The translations under genes and the position numbers were made by a program. A model generated the notes under the pieces. The model worked only from the letters and a program-made list of their open reading frames with translations, did no database searches and was not told where the DNA came from. 64,000 nt of DNA from an uncultured bacterium (lineage in GTDB: Bacteria; Pseudomonadota; Alphaproteobacteria; Sphingomonadales; Sphingomonadaceae). Where the stretch lies: contig CALOGB020000056.1 in NCBI GenBank assembly GCA_942636505.2, positions 796,547 through 860,546 on the forward strand, read 5' to 3'. Shown piece by piece: positions 17,206 to 25,550 of this stretch; the stretch's first letter is position 1, and every line of letters starts with the position of its first letter.

Positions 17206-17930
17206 GTTTCGGCCTCAGGATCCATCAGCGGACCGTAGAGAATCAGCGCGGGCTTGCTGGAGAAGCCTGCCTGCAACTGCGCAGCAAGGTCGGCAATGGT
17301 CGACCGGATCAGCGACTGGTCGGGATGTCCGATATTTTCGGCGATCAGCGCGGGCGTGTTCGGGGAAAGGCCGTGCTCGATTAGCGATGCCGCGAGCGCC
17401 GGGAATGTTCGCTTCGGCATGAACACCACGGTCGTCGCCCCGGAATCGGCGAGCGCGGCCATGTTCCGCTGTTCGGGCAGGTCGCCGGTGACGTCGTGGC
17501 CAGTAACGAACTGCACGCGGCGCGCGTTGAGCCGGCGGGTCAGCGGGATCTGCGCGGCAGCGGCGGCAGCGCTTGCCGCGCTGATGCCGGGGATGATCTC
17601 GAACGGGATGCCCGCTGCCCGGAGCGCGACGATCTCCTCCTCAAGGCGGCCGAACATGCCCGCATCGCCCGATTTTAGGCGGACGACGCGGATGCCGGTT
17701 TGCGCGTACTCGACCAGGAGTTGCGAGACGTGCGCCTGACTAGGCGATGGGCGACCGGCGCGTTTACCGACAGCGACGAGGTCGGCGCCTGGGCGAGCAT
17801 GGTCGAGAACGGTCGAGGACAGGTCGTCGAACAGCACCGCGTCGGCGGCCTGCAATCGCGCAACCGCCTTCAAGGTGAGAAGTTCGGGGTCCCCGGGACC
17901 GGAACCGACGAAGGAGACGAAACCGGTCAT
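17202..17930 (-). CDS. cobA: Uroporphyrinogen-III C-methyltransferase
   Basis: This 242-residue SUMT methylates uroporphyrinogen III at C-2 and C-7 to give precorrin-2, the entry to corrin synthesis. The motifs are complete: FVGSGPGDPELLT at the N-terminus, GKRAG, VVRLKSGDAGMFGR, PGISAA and PLTRR followed by VQFVTGHD. There is no CysG-type oxidase/chelatase domain, so it is a stand-alone enzyme. It overlaps cobB upstream and cobF downstream by 4 bp on each side, indicating translational coupling. Confidence 0.93.
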   Translation of the reverse strand: MTGFVSFVGSGPGDPELLTLKAVARLQAADAVLFDDLSSTVLDHARPGADLVAVGKRAGRPSPSQAHVSQLLVEYAQTGIRVVRLKSGDAGMFGRLEEEIVALRAAGIPFEIIPGISAASAAAAAAQIPLTRRLNARRVQFVTGHDVTGDLPEQRNMAALADSGATTVVFMPKRTFPALAASLIEHGLSPNTPALIAENIGHPDQSLIRSTIADLAAQLQAGFSSKPALILYGPLMDPEAET

Positions 17931-19234
17931 GGGGTGGCAGCGATCATGTGGAAGAAACTGCCCGAGACGTGGCCGCGATACGAGCCGGTTTCGGAGACGG
18001 CGGTGCCCTCGGCATCGGTGACGTTCGCGAGCGGAGCGTCAGGCTGGTCGAGGATCGTGGAATAGTGGAATTCATGGCCGGTCAGCGCGGCGCCCGCTTC
18101 GACGCCGCCCATCGGTGCGAGAAAGGTCGCGCGCCGATAGCCAAGGTGCATTTTTCGCTGAGCGTAGCTGGTGACGAGGCCGAGCAGGCCTGCCATCTTG
18201 TGTCGAACACCGTCCGCATCGATCAGCGCTTCGCCCAGCGCCATGTAGCCGCCGCACTCGCCGTGGACCGGGCGGGTCTTGGCGAACTCCGTCAGGCCTG
18301 CCTGGAACCGATGGGCTTCAGCGAGCTTGCCGCCGTGGAGTTCGGGATAGCCGCCGGGAAGCCATACGAGATCGGCATCCACAGCGGGAGGTTCGTCGGC
18401 GAGCGGGGAGAAGGGCAGGATTTGCGCGCCCGCACGCCGCCAGCCTTCGAGGACATGCGCGTAGGTGAACGAGAAGGCGGCGTCCTGCGCCAAGGCGATA
18501 CGCTGGGCCGGGGGGCGTATCCAGCCGACCGCGCTTGCAGGCTTGGTGCTGGCGGTCGCGGCGTCGTGAAGCGCGGGGATGTCGACATGCGCGCGGAGGA
18601 AGTCCGCATATTCGGCGATCCGCGTATCAAGGTCGGGATGTTCGACCGCCTGCACCAACCCAAGATGGCGTTCGGGGAGCTTCAGGTCGCCGCGCCGTGG
18701 GAGTGCGCCGAACACGCGGATGCCGACCGCGTCCATGCCGCTGCGCGCGAGGCGTTCGTGGCGGGGGCTGGCGACGCGATTAAGGATCACGCCGGCGATC
18801 CGGACGCTGGGGTCGTAGCGGCTGAAGCCGAGGGCGGTGGCTGCGGCAGACTGCGCCTGCCCCGAGACGTCGATCACCAGCACGACCGGCCAGCCCATCC
18901 GGCGAGCGATGTCGGCGCTGGCACCGTTGCCGGTAGCGCCCGGTTTCGCGACCCCATCGAACAGGCCCATCGAGCCCTCCGCAAGCGCAAAGTCTGCATC
19001 GTCGGCTTTACCAGCAAGGGTGTCGAGCATCGTCGCAGACATCGACCAGCTGTCGAGGTTGAACGATGCGCGACCGCTGGCAGCGCGATGGAAGGCTGGG
19101 TCGATATAGTCGGGGCCACTCTTGAACGGCTGCACCGCAACGCCGTCGTCACGGAGTGCGCGGAGGAGGCCAAGCATGACGGTGGTCTTGCCGGTGCCCG
19201 ATGCGGGTGCGGCGACCATCAGGCCGGGCGTCAC
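17927..19234 (-). CDS. cobB: Cobyrinic (hydrogenobyrinic) acid a,c-diamide synthase
   Basis: This 435-residue enzyme amidates the a and c side chains using ATP and glutamine. It has a P-loop near the start ([10 protein letters not shown]), a dethiobiotin-synthetase-like N-terminal half and a class-I glutaminase half with [12 protein letters not shown] and the nucleophile Cys in [14 protein letters not shown] place the start at GTG 19234, which forms a GTGA overlap with the cobM stop and has GGAGGGG upstream; ATG 19219 is an alternative. The frame stays open far upstream, but that part is only the antisense-frame shadow of cobM. Confidence 0.9.
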   Translation of the reverse strand: MTPGLMVAAPASGTGKTTVMLGLLRALRDDGVAVQPFKSGPDYIDPAFHRAASGRASFNLDSWSMSATMLDTLAGKADDADFALAEGSMGLFDGVAKPGATGNGASADIARRMGWPVVLVIDVSGQAQSAAATALGFSRYDPSVRIAGVILNRVASPRHERLARSGMDAVGIRVFGALPRRGDLKLPERHLGLVQAVEHPDLDTRIAEYADFLRAHVDIPALHDAATASTKPASAVGWIRPPAQRIALAQDAAFSFTYAHVLEGWRRAGAQILPFSPLADEPPAVDADLVWLPGGYPELHGGKLAEAHRFQAGLTEFAKTRPVHGECGGYMALGEALIDADGVRHKMAGLLGLVTSYAQRKMHLGYRRATFLAPMGGVEAGAALTGHEFHYSTILDQPDAPLANVTDAEGTAVSETGSYRGHVSGSFFHMIAATP

Positions 19235-20016
19235 GCCTCCCCTCCAGCGAACTTCGAGTCCGCCGATTGTGGCCGGAAGCGGCGGTCGTAACCCTGTGCG
19301 TAGAGGCTGCTCTCCGCAAAATCGTGTGCCGCGAGGGCCTGGCCGACGAGGATCAGGGCTGTGCGATCGGGTTTGCCCACCACGGCGTCGGCGATCGTCG
19401 CCAGCGTGGCGCGTGCGATCTGCTGGTCGGGCCAACTCGCGCGCCAGACGATCGCGACGGGGCATTCCGAGCCGTAGGACGGCGTTAGGTCCGCGATCAC
19501 CTGTGCGAGGTTGTGGACCGAAAGATGGATCGCGAGCGTCGCGCCGGTCGCGGCGAACGCGGTCAAGCTTTCGGCAGGCGGCATCGTGCTGGCGCGGCCA
19601 GGCGTGCGGGTCAGCACTACCGACTGCGCGAGTTCGGGCAGCGTCAGTTCGACCTCCAGCGCAGCGGCGGCGGCGGCGAAGGCCGGTACGCCGGGGGTGA
19701 TCGTGAACGTGATGTTGAGCGCGCGGAGGCGGCGGAGTTGCTCGCCCATCGCCGACCAGATCGAGAGGTCGCCGGAGTGGAGACGGGCGACGTCCTGGCC
19801 GGCATCGTGCGCGGTCTGGATCTCGGCGATGATCTCGTCGAGCGAGAGCGGCGCGGTGTTGACGATGCGGGCGCCGGGCGGACAATGATCGAGCATCGCC
19901 GCAGGAATTAGCGAGCCCGCATAGAGACATACGGGCGATCCGGCGATCCGGTCGCGCCCGCGGAGCGTAAGCAGGTCGGGCGCGCCTGGGCCTGCGCCGA
20001 TGAAGTGGACGGTCAT
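19231..20016 (-). CDS. cobM: Precorrin-4 C11-methyltransferase
   Basis: This 261-residue SAM-dependent tetrapyrrole methylase converts precorrin-4 to precorrin-5. It begins [20 protein letters not shown], contains YAGSLIP, the [16 protein letters not shown] motif specific to CobM/CbiF, and [21 protein letters not shown]. The start at 20016 overlaps the cobE stop as ATGA. The C-terminal [12 protein letters not shown] is also family-typical. Confidence 0.93.
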   Translation of the reverse strand: MTVHFIGAGPGAPDLLTLRGRDRIAGSPVCLYAGSLIPAAMLDHCPPGARIVNTAPLSLDEIIAEIQTAHDAGQDVARLHSGDLSIWSAMGEQLRRLRALNITFTITPGVPAFAAAAAALEVELTLPELAQSVVLTRTPGRASTMPPAESLTAFAATGATLAIHLSVHNLAQVIADLTPSYGSECPVAIVWRASWPDQQIARATLATIADAVVGKPDRTALILVGQALAAHDFAESSLYAQGYDRRFRPQSADSKFAGGEA

Positions 20017-20390
20017 GCGAATCCTTCTGCGATGGCGCACGTCGCCATGCGGTCGTGGGAAATGTGGCGCGGAGTCAGCAACCGCGCGCCAGGTCCTGCC
20101 GCAGCGAGTGCGCAAGCTTCGGCGACGCTGCCAGTCTGGCGTATCTTCAGGCTAAAAGCCGACTTCGTGGCCGTTTGTGCAGCGCGTAGCGCATCTGGGT
20201 CGATAGCGACCAGGAGCAGATCCATCGCCTCGGCGAGCCGTTCGACCAACGGAGCCTTGTCGCTTGGGGTGGCAAGCCGCATGACTTGCGGTTGGCCGTA
20301 TAGCGCGCTGGCAAGCGCATCTTGCAGCGACGCCAGCGTGGCCCCCGCGCGAAACCCGAAGCCGGCGACGATCACAGCGTGACGCTCCAT
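20013..20390 (-). CDS. cobE: Cobalamin biosynthesis protein CobE (CbiG C-terminal-like)
   Basis: This 125-residue protein matches CobE, the homologue of the C-terminal domain of CbiG. It has an initial hydrophobic strand with GFGFRAGAT, an [11 protein letters not shown] helix, and a [12 protein letters not shown] segment near residue 87. CobE occurs in aerobic cob clusters; its exact role is not settled. It overlaps the end of cobL by 19 bp and the start of cobM by 4 bp, so it is embedded in a translationally coupled run. Confidence 0.85.
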   Translation of the reverse strand: MERHAVIVAGFGFRAGATLASLQDALASALYGQPQVMRLATPSDKAPLVERLAEAMDLLLVAIDPDALRAAQTATKSAFSLKIRQTGSVAEACALAAAGPGARLLTPRHISHDRMATCAIAEGFA

Positions 20391-21571
20391 TGGACGACCG
20401 GGTAGCTCGCGCGCCAGCCGCGTCGTGTGCCGAGCGCGGTGGCTTCCGACAGTTCGACGCGCAGCAGGGTGCCGCCCTTCAGTCCGTGCCAGCGGGACAA
20501 CAACGCCTCGGATTCAAGTGTCACTGCGTTGGCGACCAAGCGTGCGCCAATCGGCAGCCTGGCCCATAATGTTTCGAGCACGGCTTCGGAGAGCCCACCG
20601 CCGACGAAGACCGCATTTGGTGCAGCGTGACCTTCGAGTGCCTCCGGTGCACGGCCCCGGATCACACGAAGTCGATCGACGCCCAGGGCTGCAGCGTTGC
20701 TCTCGGCTCGGCCGGCGCGGATGGGGTCGGCTTCGAACGCGGTGGCGTGCGTCGATGGATGAGCAAGCAACCATTCGATGCCGATCGAGCCAGACCCCGC
20801 GCCGATGTCCCACAGCGTCTCGCCGGGCCTTGGGGCGAGCGCGGACAATGTCAGCGCGCGAACCGGGCGTTTGGTAAGCTGGCCGTCATGATCGAACCAC
20901 GTGTCCGGCAGGCCGGACGCGTAAGGCACAACCTTGCCCTGCCCCGCGAAGACGATCCCGACCGCAACGGGATGGACGATGTCTTCATGATCGAGGTCGG
21001 CTGCTGCGATGTCGCGAACACCCTCGCGGGGGCCGCCGAGCGCTTCGAGAATGTGCAGGCGCGATTGCCCGAAGCCGAGGTCGGAGAGATACCGTGCCAA
21101 TCCGGCAACCGCTGCGCCGTCGCGGACCAGCACGATCGCGCGTCGACCCGGGACTATGTGCCGACGGAGGCGGGCAAAAGGTGCGGCGTGGAGACCCAGG
21201 CAACTGGTCTCCTCGATAGGCCAGCCCAGGCGCGAGGCGGCGAGACCAAATGTCGAGGGCGCGGGGTGCGCTACCCATTCGCCGGGATCGAGCTGGCGCG
21301 TGATCGACGTACCCGCACCGAACCAGAACGGATCGCCGGACACGAGCATCGCGACGCGCTTGCCACGGTGTGCGAGCAGCCGAGTGACACCGTCGCCGAA
21401 CGGGACTGGCCAGGGTTCGACCGCGCACTTAAGGTCCGGGAGCAACGCGAGGTGGCGGGTGGCGCCGGTCACGAGTTCGGCTTGCGCCAATGCGGCCTTC
21501 GCCGACGCGGACAAGCCATCTGCGCCGTCTTCGCCTATACCGATGATCGTCAGCCAGGGAGTTTCAGCCAT
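20372..21571 (-). CDS. cobL: Precorrin-6Y C5,15-methyltransferase (decarboxylating)
   Basis: This 399-residue fusion has an N-terminal CbiE-type tetrapyrrole methylase (about 1-200, IIGIGEDGADGLS and MLVSGDPFWFG) and a C-terminal CbiT-type Rossmann methyltransferase (DIGAGSGSIGIEWLL near 245). It methylates C-5 and C-15 and decarboxylates the acetate side chain at C-12. I choose ATG 21571 because CAGGA lies 7 bases upstream; ATG 21580 is possible. The start codon shares the bases CATG with the divergent cobK start, so the two genes have no intergenic space. Confidence 0.92.
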   Translation of the reverse strand: MAETPWLTIIGIGEDGADGLSASAKAALAQAELVTGATRHLALLPDLKCAVEPWPVPFGDGVTRLLAHRGKRVAMLVSGDPFWFGAGTSITRQLDPGEWVAHPAPSTFGLAASRLGWPIEETSCLGLHAAPFARLRRHIVPGRRAIVLVRDGAAVAGLARYLSDLGFGQSRLHILEALGGPREGVRDIAAADLDHEDIVHPVAVGIVFAGQGKVVPYASGLPDTWFDHDGQLTKRPVRALTLSALAPRPGETLWDIGAGSGSIGIEWLLAHPSTHATAFEADPIRAGRAESNAAALGVDRLRVIRGRAPEALEGHAAPNAVFVGGGLSEAVLETLWARLPIGARLVANAVTLESEALLSRWHGLKGGTLLRVELSEATALGTRRGWRASYPVVQWSVTL

Positions 21572-22319
21572 GTCGAACATCCTGGTACTGGGCGGCACGA
21601 CCGAGGCTAGTGCGCTTGCCGCGGCGCTGGCTGCGCGAGGCAACGATGCGGTGCTGAGCTATGCCGGACGCGTCGCCGAACCGAAAGCGCAACCGATCGC
21701 GGTGCGCGTCGGCGGTTTTGGCGGCGTCGACGGCCTGGTCGCGTATCTGCGCGAGGGGGGCGTGACGCATGTGGTCGACGCGACGCACCCGTTCGCGGCC
21801 CGGATGAGCGCGAACGCGGTCGTCGCGGCGGAGCGCGCGGGTGTCGCGCATATCGCACTGACGCGGCCTGCTTGGTTGCCGGTCGCTGGCGATAGGTGGA
21901 CGCGCGTGGCCGATATCGACGCTGCGGTTGCGGCGCTGAACGGGCCACCGCGGCGCGTGATGCTGGCGCTGGGGCGGATGCATGTCGATGCGTTCGCGGA
22001 GCAACCGCAGCATGATTATCTGCTGCGGTTCGTCGATGTGCCCGACCAGCCGCCGGAGTTGCCGCGGCATCATCTCGTGGTCGATCGCGGACCGTTCGAT
22101 GTCGAGGGCGATCGGCGGTTGATGGAGGCGCACGGCATCGAAGTCGTGGTCTGCAAGAATGCCGGTGGCACGGGGGCGTCGGCCAAACTGCATGCAGCGC
22201 GCGCGCTTGGCCTCTCGGTGATCATGATCGATCGGCCTGCCCTGCCCGCTCGACGCGAGGTGCACGGGGTGGCGGATGTGATGCGCTGGCTCGATCATGG
22301 CACCGACCGGGGGGTGTAG
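21570..22319 (+). CDS. cobK: Precorrin-6A reductase
   Basis: This 249-residue NAD(P)H-dependent reductase converts precorrin-6A to precorrin-6B. It starts NILVLGGTTEASALAAALA and has VDATHPFAARMSANAV near residue 70 and CKNAGGTGASAKLHAARALG near 195, all CobK hallmarks. The start is ATG 21570 with AGGGAG at 21556-21561, inside cobL. It is the only cob gene here on the plus strand. It shares CATG with the cobL start and its last 25 bp overlap the 3' end of cobJ. Confidence 0.93.
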   Translation: MSNILVLGGTTEASALAAALAARGNDAVLSYAGRVAEPKAQPIAVRVGGFGGVDGLVAYLREGGVTHVVDATHPFAARMSANAVVAAERAGVAHIALTRPAWLPVAGDRWTRVADIDAAVAALNGPPRRVMLALGRMHVDAFAEQPQHDYLLRFVDVPDQPPELPRHHLVVDRGPFDVEGDRRLMEAHGIEVVVCKNAGGTGASAKLHAARALGLSVIMIDRPALPARREVHGVADVMRWLDHGTDRGV

Positions 22320-23044
22320 AGGATCGGTCCCGCCGGGCGATCGATAACGCGCGTAAGGCTGGAGCCGATGATGATCATCGTCCGCATGTCCGCCATGTCC
22401 GCGCGGGCTTCGGTCAGGGGCACGATGCCCAGCGTTTCCTCGGGCGTAGAGACCGCGCGGGCGAACAAAACGGGGCGGTCGTCGGCGCAGGTTTCACGGA
22501 GCAGTTCGAAGATGCGGATCAGGTCGTCGGGGCGCGCTTTCGATCGCGGATTGTAGAAGGCGATTGCGAAGTCGGCTTCGGCGGCGAGGCGCACGCGGCG
22601 TTCGATGACTTCCCACGGTTTCAGGTTATCCGACAGGTTGATCGCGCAGAAATCATGCCCGAGCGGTGCGCCGGCACGCGCGCTTGCGGCGAGCATCGCG
22701 GTGATGCCGGGGAGGACGCGGATATCGATGTCGCGCCAGTCTGGCGGACCGGCTTCGAGGACTTCGAACACTGCCGCCGCCATTGCGAACACGCCAGGAT
22801 CGCCAGAGGATACCACGACCACGCGGTGGCCTTGGGCCGCGAGTTGAAGCGCATGCGTGGCGCGGTCGAGTTCGACGCGGTTGTCTGTGGGATGGAGCGT
22901 AAGGCCCTCGCGCGGGGCGACGCGCGCGACATAGGGGATGTAGCCGATGACATCGGTCGCGTCCGCGAGCGCGGCGGTGACTTCGGGCGTCACGAGCGCT
23001 TCGTCGCCGGGGCCGAGGCCGGCGATGGCGAGCCAGCCGGTCAT
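22295..23044 (-). CDS. cobJ: Precorrin-3B C17-methyltransferase
   Basis: This 249-residue SAM-dependent methylase carries out C-17 methylation and ring contraction, giving precorrin-4. It begins GWLAIAGLGPGDEALVTPE, has GYIPYV, VVVSSGDPGVFAMAAAVFE near 95, and FYNPRSKARPDDL near 183, the last a CobJ/CbiH marker. The start at 23044 overlaps the cobI stop as ATGA. The final 25 bp overlap convergently with cobK. Confidence 0.93.
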   Translation of the reverse strand: MTGWLAIAGLGPGDEALVTPEVTAALADATDVIGYIPYVARVAPREGLTLHPTDNRVELDRATHALQLAAQGHRVVVVSSGDPGVFAMAAAVFEVLEAGPPDWRDIDIRVLPGITAMLAASARAGAPLGHDFCAINLSDNLKPWEVIERRVRLAAEADFAIAFYNPRSKARPDDLIRIFELLRETCADDRPVLFARAVSTPEETLGIVPLTEARADMADMRTMIIIGSSLTRVIDRPAGPILYTPRSVP

Positions 23045-23778
23045 GGCCGCCGCCCCTGCCCGTGGATCAGCAGGATCGAGAAATACGGCGTGATCGCCTC
23101 CGCGTCGCACAGCCGCGTGACGCGCTGGTCGGCCATCGCGGCGTATTCCACCAGCCAAGCCTCGGCCTCCCGTCCGGCAGCGGCGACGGCACGGCGGAGC
23201 TTGGCGAGGTGGCGGCCGATCTTCATCACCACCAGCGCGTCGGTGTCGCGGATGCGGCGGACGAGGTCGTCTTCGGGGAGCGTGCCCATCAGGACCGTCA
23301 GGACGTCGTCGCCCCAGGTGATCGGCGCACCGCTGGCCGTCCACGCGCCGGACATGCCGGTGATGCCGGGCACGACCTTCACCGGCGCGATCGTCTGGAG
23401 GCGGGTGTAGAGGTGCATGAACGAACCGTAGAAGAACGGGTCGCCTTCGCAGAGTACGACAACGTCCTCGCCTGCGTTTGCAAGCGTTGCGAGGCGGTCG
23501 ATGCAGGTGGCGTAGAAAGCGGACAAACAGTCGTTGTAGCGCGGGTCCGAGACCGGGATCTCGGTGGTGACGGGGTATTCCATCGGGAATTCGATCACGT
23601 CGTCGCGGAGCATGCCGTCGACGATCTTTCGCGCCTGACCGGGGCGACCGGCCTTGCGGAAATAGGCGATGTGGCGCGCGCCGCGGACGAGGCGGTCCGA
23701 GCGGACGCTCATCAGGTCCTGCGCGCCGGGGCCCAAGCCGACGCCGTGGATCGTGCCCCCAGTTCGCACGAGTGTCAT
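23041..23778 (-). CDS. cobI: Precorrin-2 C20-methyltransferase
   Basis: This 245-residue SAM-dependent methylase converts precorrin-2 to precorrin-3A. Its motifs are HGVGLGPGAQDLMSVRS at the N-terminus, YFRKAG, VVVLCEGDPFFYGSFMHLY near 107, and VVPGITGMSGA. The start at 23778 overlaps the cobH stop as ATGA; the frame continues upstream only as a shadow of cobH. The spacing shows strict translational coupling in the order cobG-cobH-cobI-cobJ. Confidence 0.93.
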   Translation of the reverse strand: MTLVRTGGTIHGVGLGPGAQDLMSVRSDRLVRGARHIAYFRKAGRPGQARKIVDGMLRDDVIEFPMEYPVTTEIPVSDPRYNDCLSAFYATCIDRLATLANAGEDVVVLCEGDPFFYGSFMHLYTRLQTIAPVKVVPGITGMSGAWTASGAPITWGDDVLTVLMGTLPEDDLVRRIRDTDALVVMKIGRHLAKLRRAVAAAGREAEAWLVEYAAMADQRVTRLCDAEAITPYFSILLIHGQGRRP

Positions 23779-24404
23779 TCGGTGCCGCTCGCTAGCGCGT
23801 TGATCGCGGCGACGGTGATCGCGCTGCCGCCCATCCGGCCCTCGACGACGACGCACGGCACGGGCTGGTCGACCCACAGCGCCGCCTTGGATTCGACCGC
23901 GCCGACAAAGCCTACCGGGCAGCCGATGATCGCCGCGGGACGCGGGCAATCGGGGTCTTCGAGCATGTTGAGCAGGTGGAACAATGCGGTTGGCGCGTTG
24001 CCAATCGCGACGACGGCACCGGCGAGATGCGGGCGCCAGAGTTCGAGTGCTGCGGCGGATCGCGTGTTGCCCATCGTCCGCGCGAGTTCGGGCGTTTCGG
24101 GCGCGTGGAGCGTGCAGACGATGCGGTTGTCGGCGGGCAATCTGGCCTTCGTGATACCTTCGGTGACCATGCGGGCGTCGCACAGGATCGGGGCGCCGGC
24201 TTGAAGCGCGCGACGAGCTTCGACTGCGAACGTCGGCGTGAAGCGGATGTGCTGGGCTAGGCCGACGAGTCCGGCGGCGTGGATCATGCGGACGGCGACG
24301 GGCTCCTCCTCGGGCGAGAAGCGGGCGAGATCGGCTTCGGCGCGGATCATCGCGAAGGACTGGCGGTAGATCGCCGCGCCGTCGGTTTCGTAGGCGTACG
24401 GCAT
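23775..24404 (-). CDS. cobH: Precorrin-8X methylmutase
   Basis: This 209-residue enzyme moves the C-11 methyl group to C-12, giving hydrogenobyrinic acid. The catalytic His42 is seen in RMIHAAGLV, with DARMVTEGI and GNAPTALFHLL following, and GCPVGFVGAVESK near residue 160. The length is normal for CobH. It abuts cobG: the cobG stop ends at 24405 and the cobH ATG starts at 24404. Confidence 0.93.
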   Translation of the reverse strand: MPYAYETDGAAIYRQSFAMIRAEADLARFSPEEEPVAVRMIHAAGLVGLAQHIRFTPTFAVEARRALQAGAPILCDARMVTEGITKARLPADNRIVCTLHAPETPELARTMGNTRSAAALELWRPHLAGAVVAIGNAPTALFHLLNMLEDPDCPRPAAIIGCPVGFVGAVESKAALWVDQPVPCVVVEGRMGGSAITVAAINALASGTE

Positions 24405-25550
24405 TCAGGCGGCTCCGAACTGGGCGAGGATCTGCGCGACGTCGAGGCCTGCGCGGGAGGGTGGTGCGCCGGCACGCGCATCGAAAGCGAGGTCGTAGCG
24501 GCCTTCGCGGCCAGTGAGCGTGACGTCGGCGGGGGCGGCGCGGGCGCATCCCTTGGCGCAGCCGGAGACGTGGAGGCGTCCGGCGATGTGCGGCGCCAGG
24601 CGTAGGGCGAGCGCGCGCGTCTCGACGGTACTCTGCGGACAGGCTGGCGCGCCGACGCAGGCGTCAGCGTGAAGCGCTGGCGAGGCGGGGGCGGTGATGA
24701 AATCGACCGGGTCGGGCGTAACGAGAAGCGCCGCGTCGGCTTCGCAGATCGCGATGTGCCAAGGCGTGGTGCGGATCGCTGCAATTGCTCGCTCGGAGTC
24801 GACGTAGCGTGCCAGCGCGCGTGCTGCGATCCGGCCGAATGGGAGGCCTAGCGCGAGTCCGAGGGAATGCTGTCCGACGTGAAGTAGTGGCGCGCTTGCG
24901 GCAGGATGGTTTGTTGGGGCTGCCCAGTCCGGCAGTATGGCGCTGTGGCGTACCATGCGGCCACTGGCGGTGCCGCCGCTGTCGACGAACCAGTGCGCGA
25001 GTTCGATCAACCGGTCGACTTCGGTGCCGGACGATACTGGCGTGCCAAGGGGCCGGCCGTCTGCGCGGAGGATAAGCGTTCCAGATGCGGCGCGCTCGAT
25101 ACGGAAGTCGGCGGGGGCGTCTTGCAACACCGGCGCTACGCCAGCGTCGATCGCGAAGCCTATTTTGCCGGGGAGTTCGGGCAAGTCCGCCAGATGCGCG
25201 CGCAAGAGTTCGGCGATGCGGTGGGTGTCGTCGCCCGTCCGCCATTCCGGTGCGACGAGGATGTTCGCGCGCGCTTCCCGGATCGGATCGGGATCGATCA
25301 GGCCGAGGTCGAGCAGCGTGTCGATCAATGGACGCCAGCTTTCCTCGCGGACGCCGCGGATCTGGAGGTTCGCGCGGCTGGTGAGGTCGATCAGGCCGTT
25401 GCCGTGCGCCGTCGCCCCCTCGCACAGGCCGAGCGTTTGCTCTCGCGTCAGGCGACCGAGCGGTGGGCGGACGCGGACCAACAGGCCGTCGCCGGCCATC
25501 ATCGGGCGCCATGCGTCGGGGCACCAGCCTTTCACGACAAATGCGCTCAT
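24405..25550 (-). CDS. cobG: Precorrin-3B synthase (O2-dependent)
   Basis: This 381-residue sulfite/nitrite-reductase-fold protein uses a 4Fe-4S cluster and O2 to make precorrin-3B. The cluster ligands are likely the Cys of CVGAPAC (C-x5-C) and CAKGC (C-x3-C) in the last third, and the N-terminal half has SRANLQIRGV. Its presence marks the aerobic route. The start at 25550 makes an ATGA overlap with the cobN stop; I prefer this over an in-frame site 48 bases upstream. Confidence 0.91.
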   Translation of the reverse strand: MSAFVVKGWCPDAWRPMMAGDGLLVRVRPPLGRLTREQTLGLCEGATAHGNGLIDLTSRANLQIRGVREESWRPLIDTLLDLGLIDPDPIREARANILVAPEWRTGDDTHRIAELLRAHLADLPELPGKIGFAIDAGVAPVLQDAPADFRIERAASGTLILRADGRPLGTPVSSGTEVDRLIELAHWFVDSGGTASGRMVRHSAILPDWAAPTNHPAASAPLLHVGQHSLGLALGLPFGRIAARALARYVDSERAIAAIRTTPWHIAICEADAALLVTPDPVDFITAPASPALHADACVGAPACPQSTVETRALALRLAPHIAGRLHVSGCAKGCARAAPADVTLTGREGRYDLAFDARAGAPPSRAGLDVAQILAQFGAA

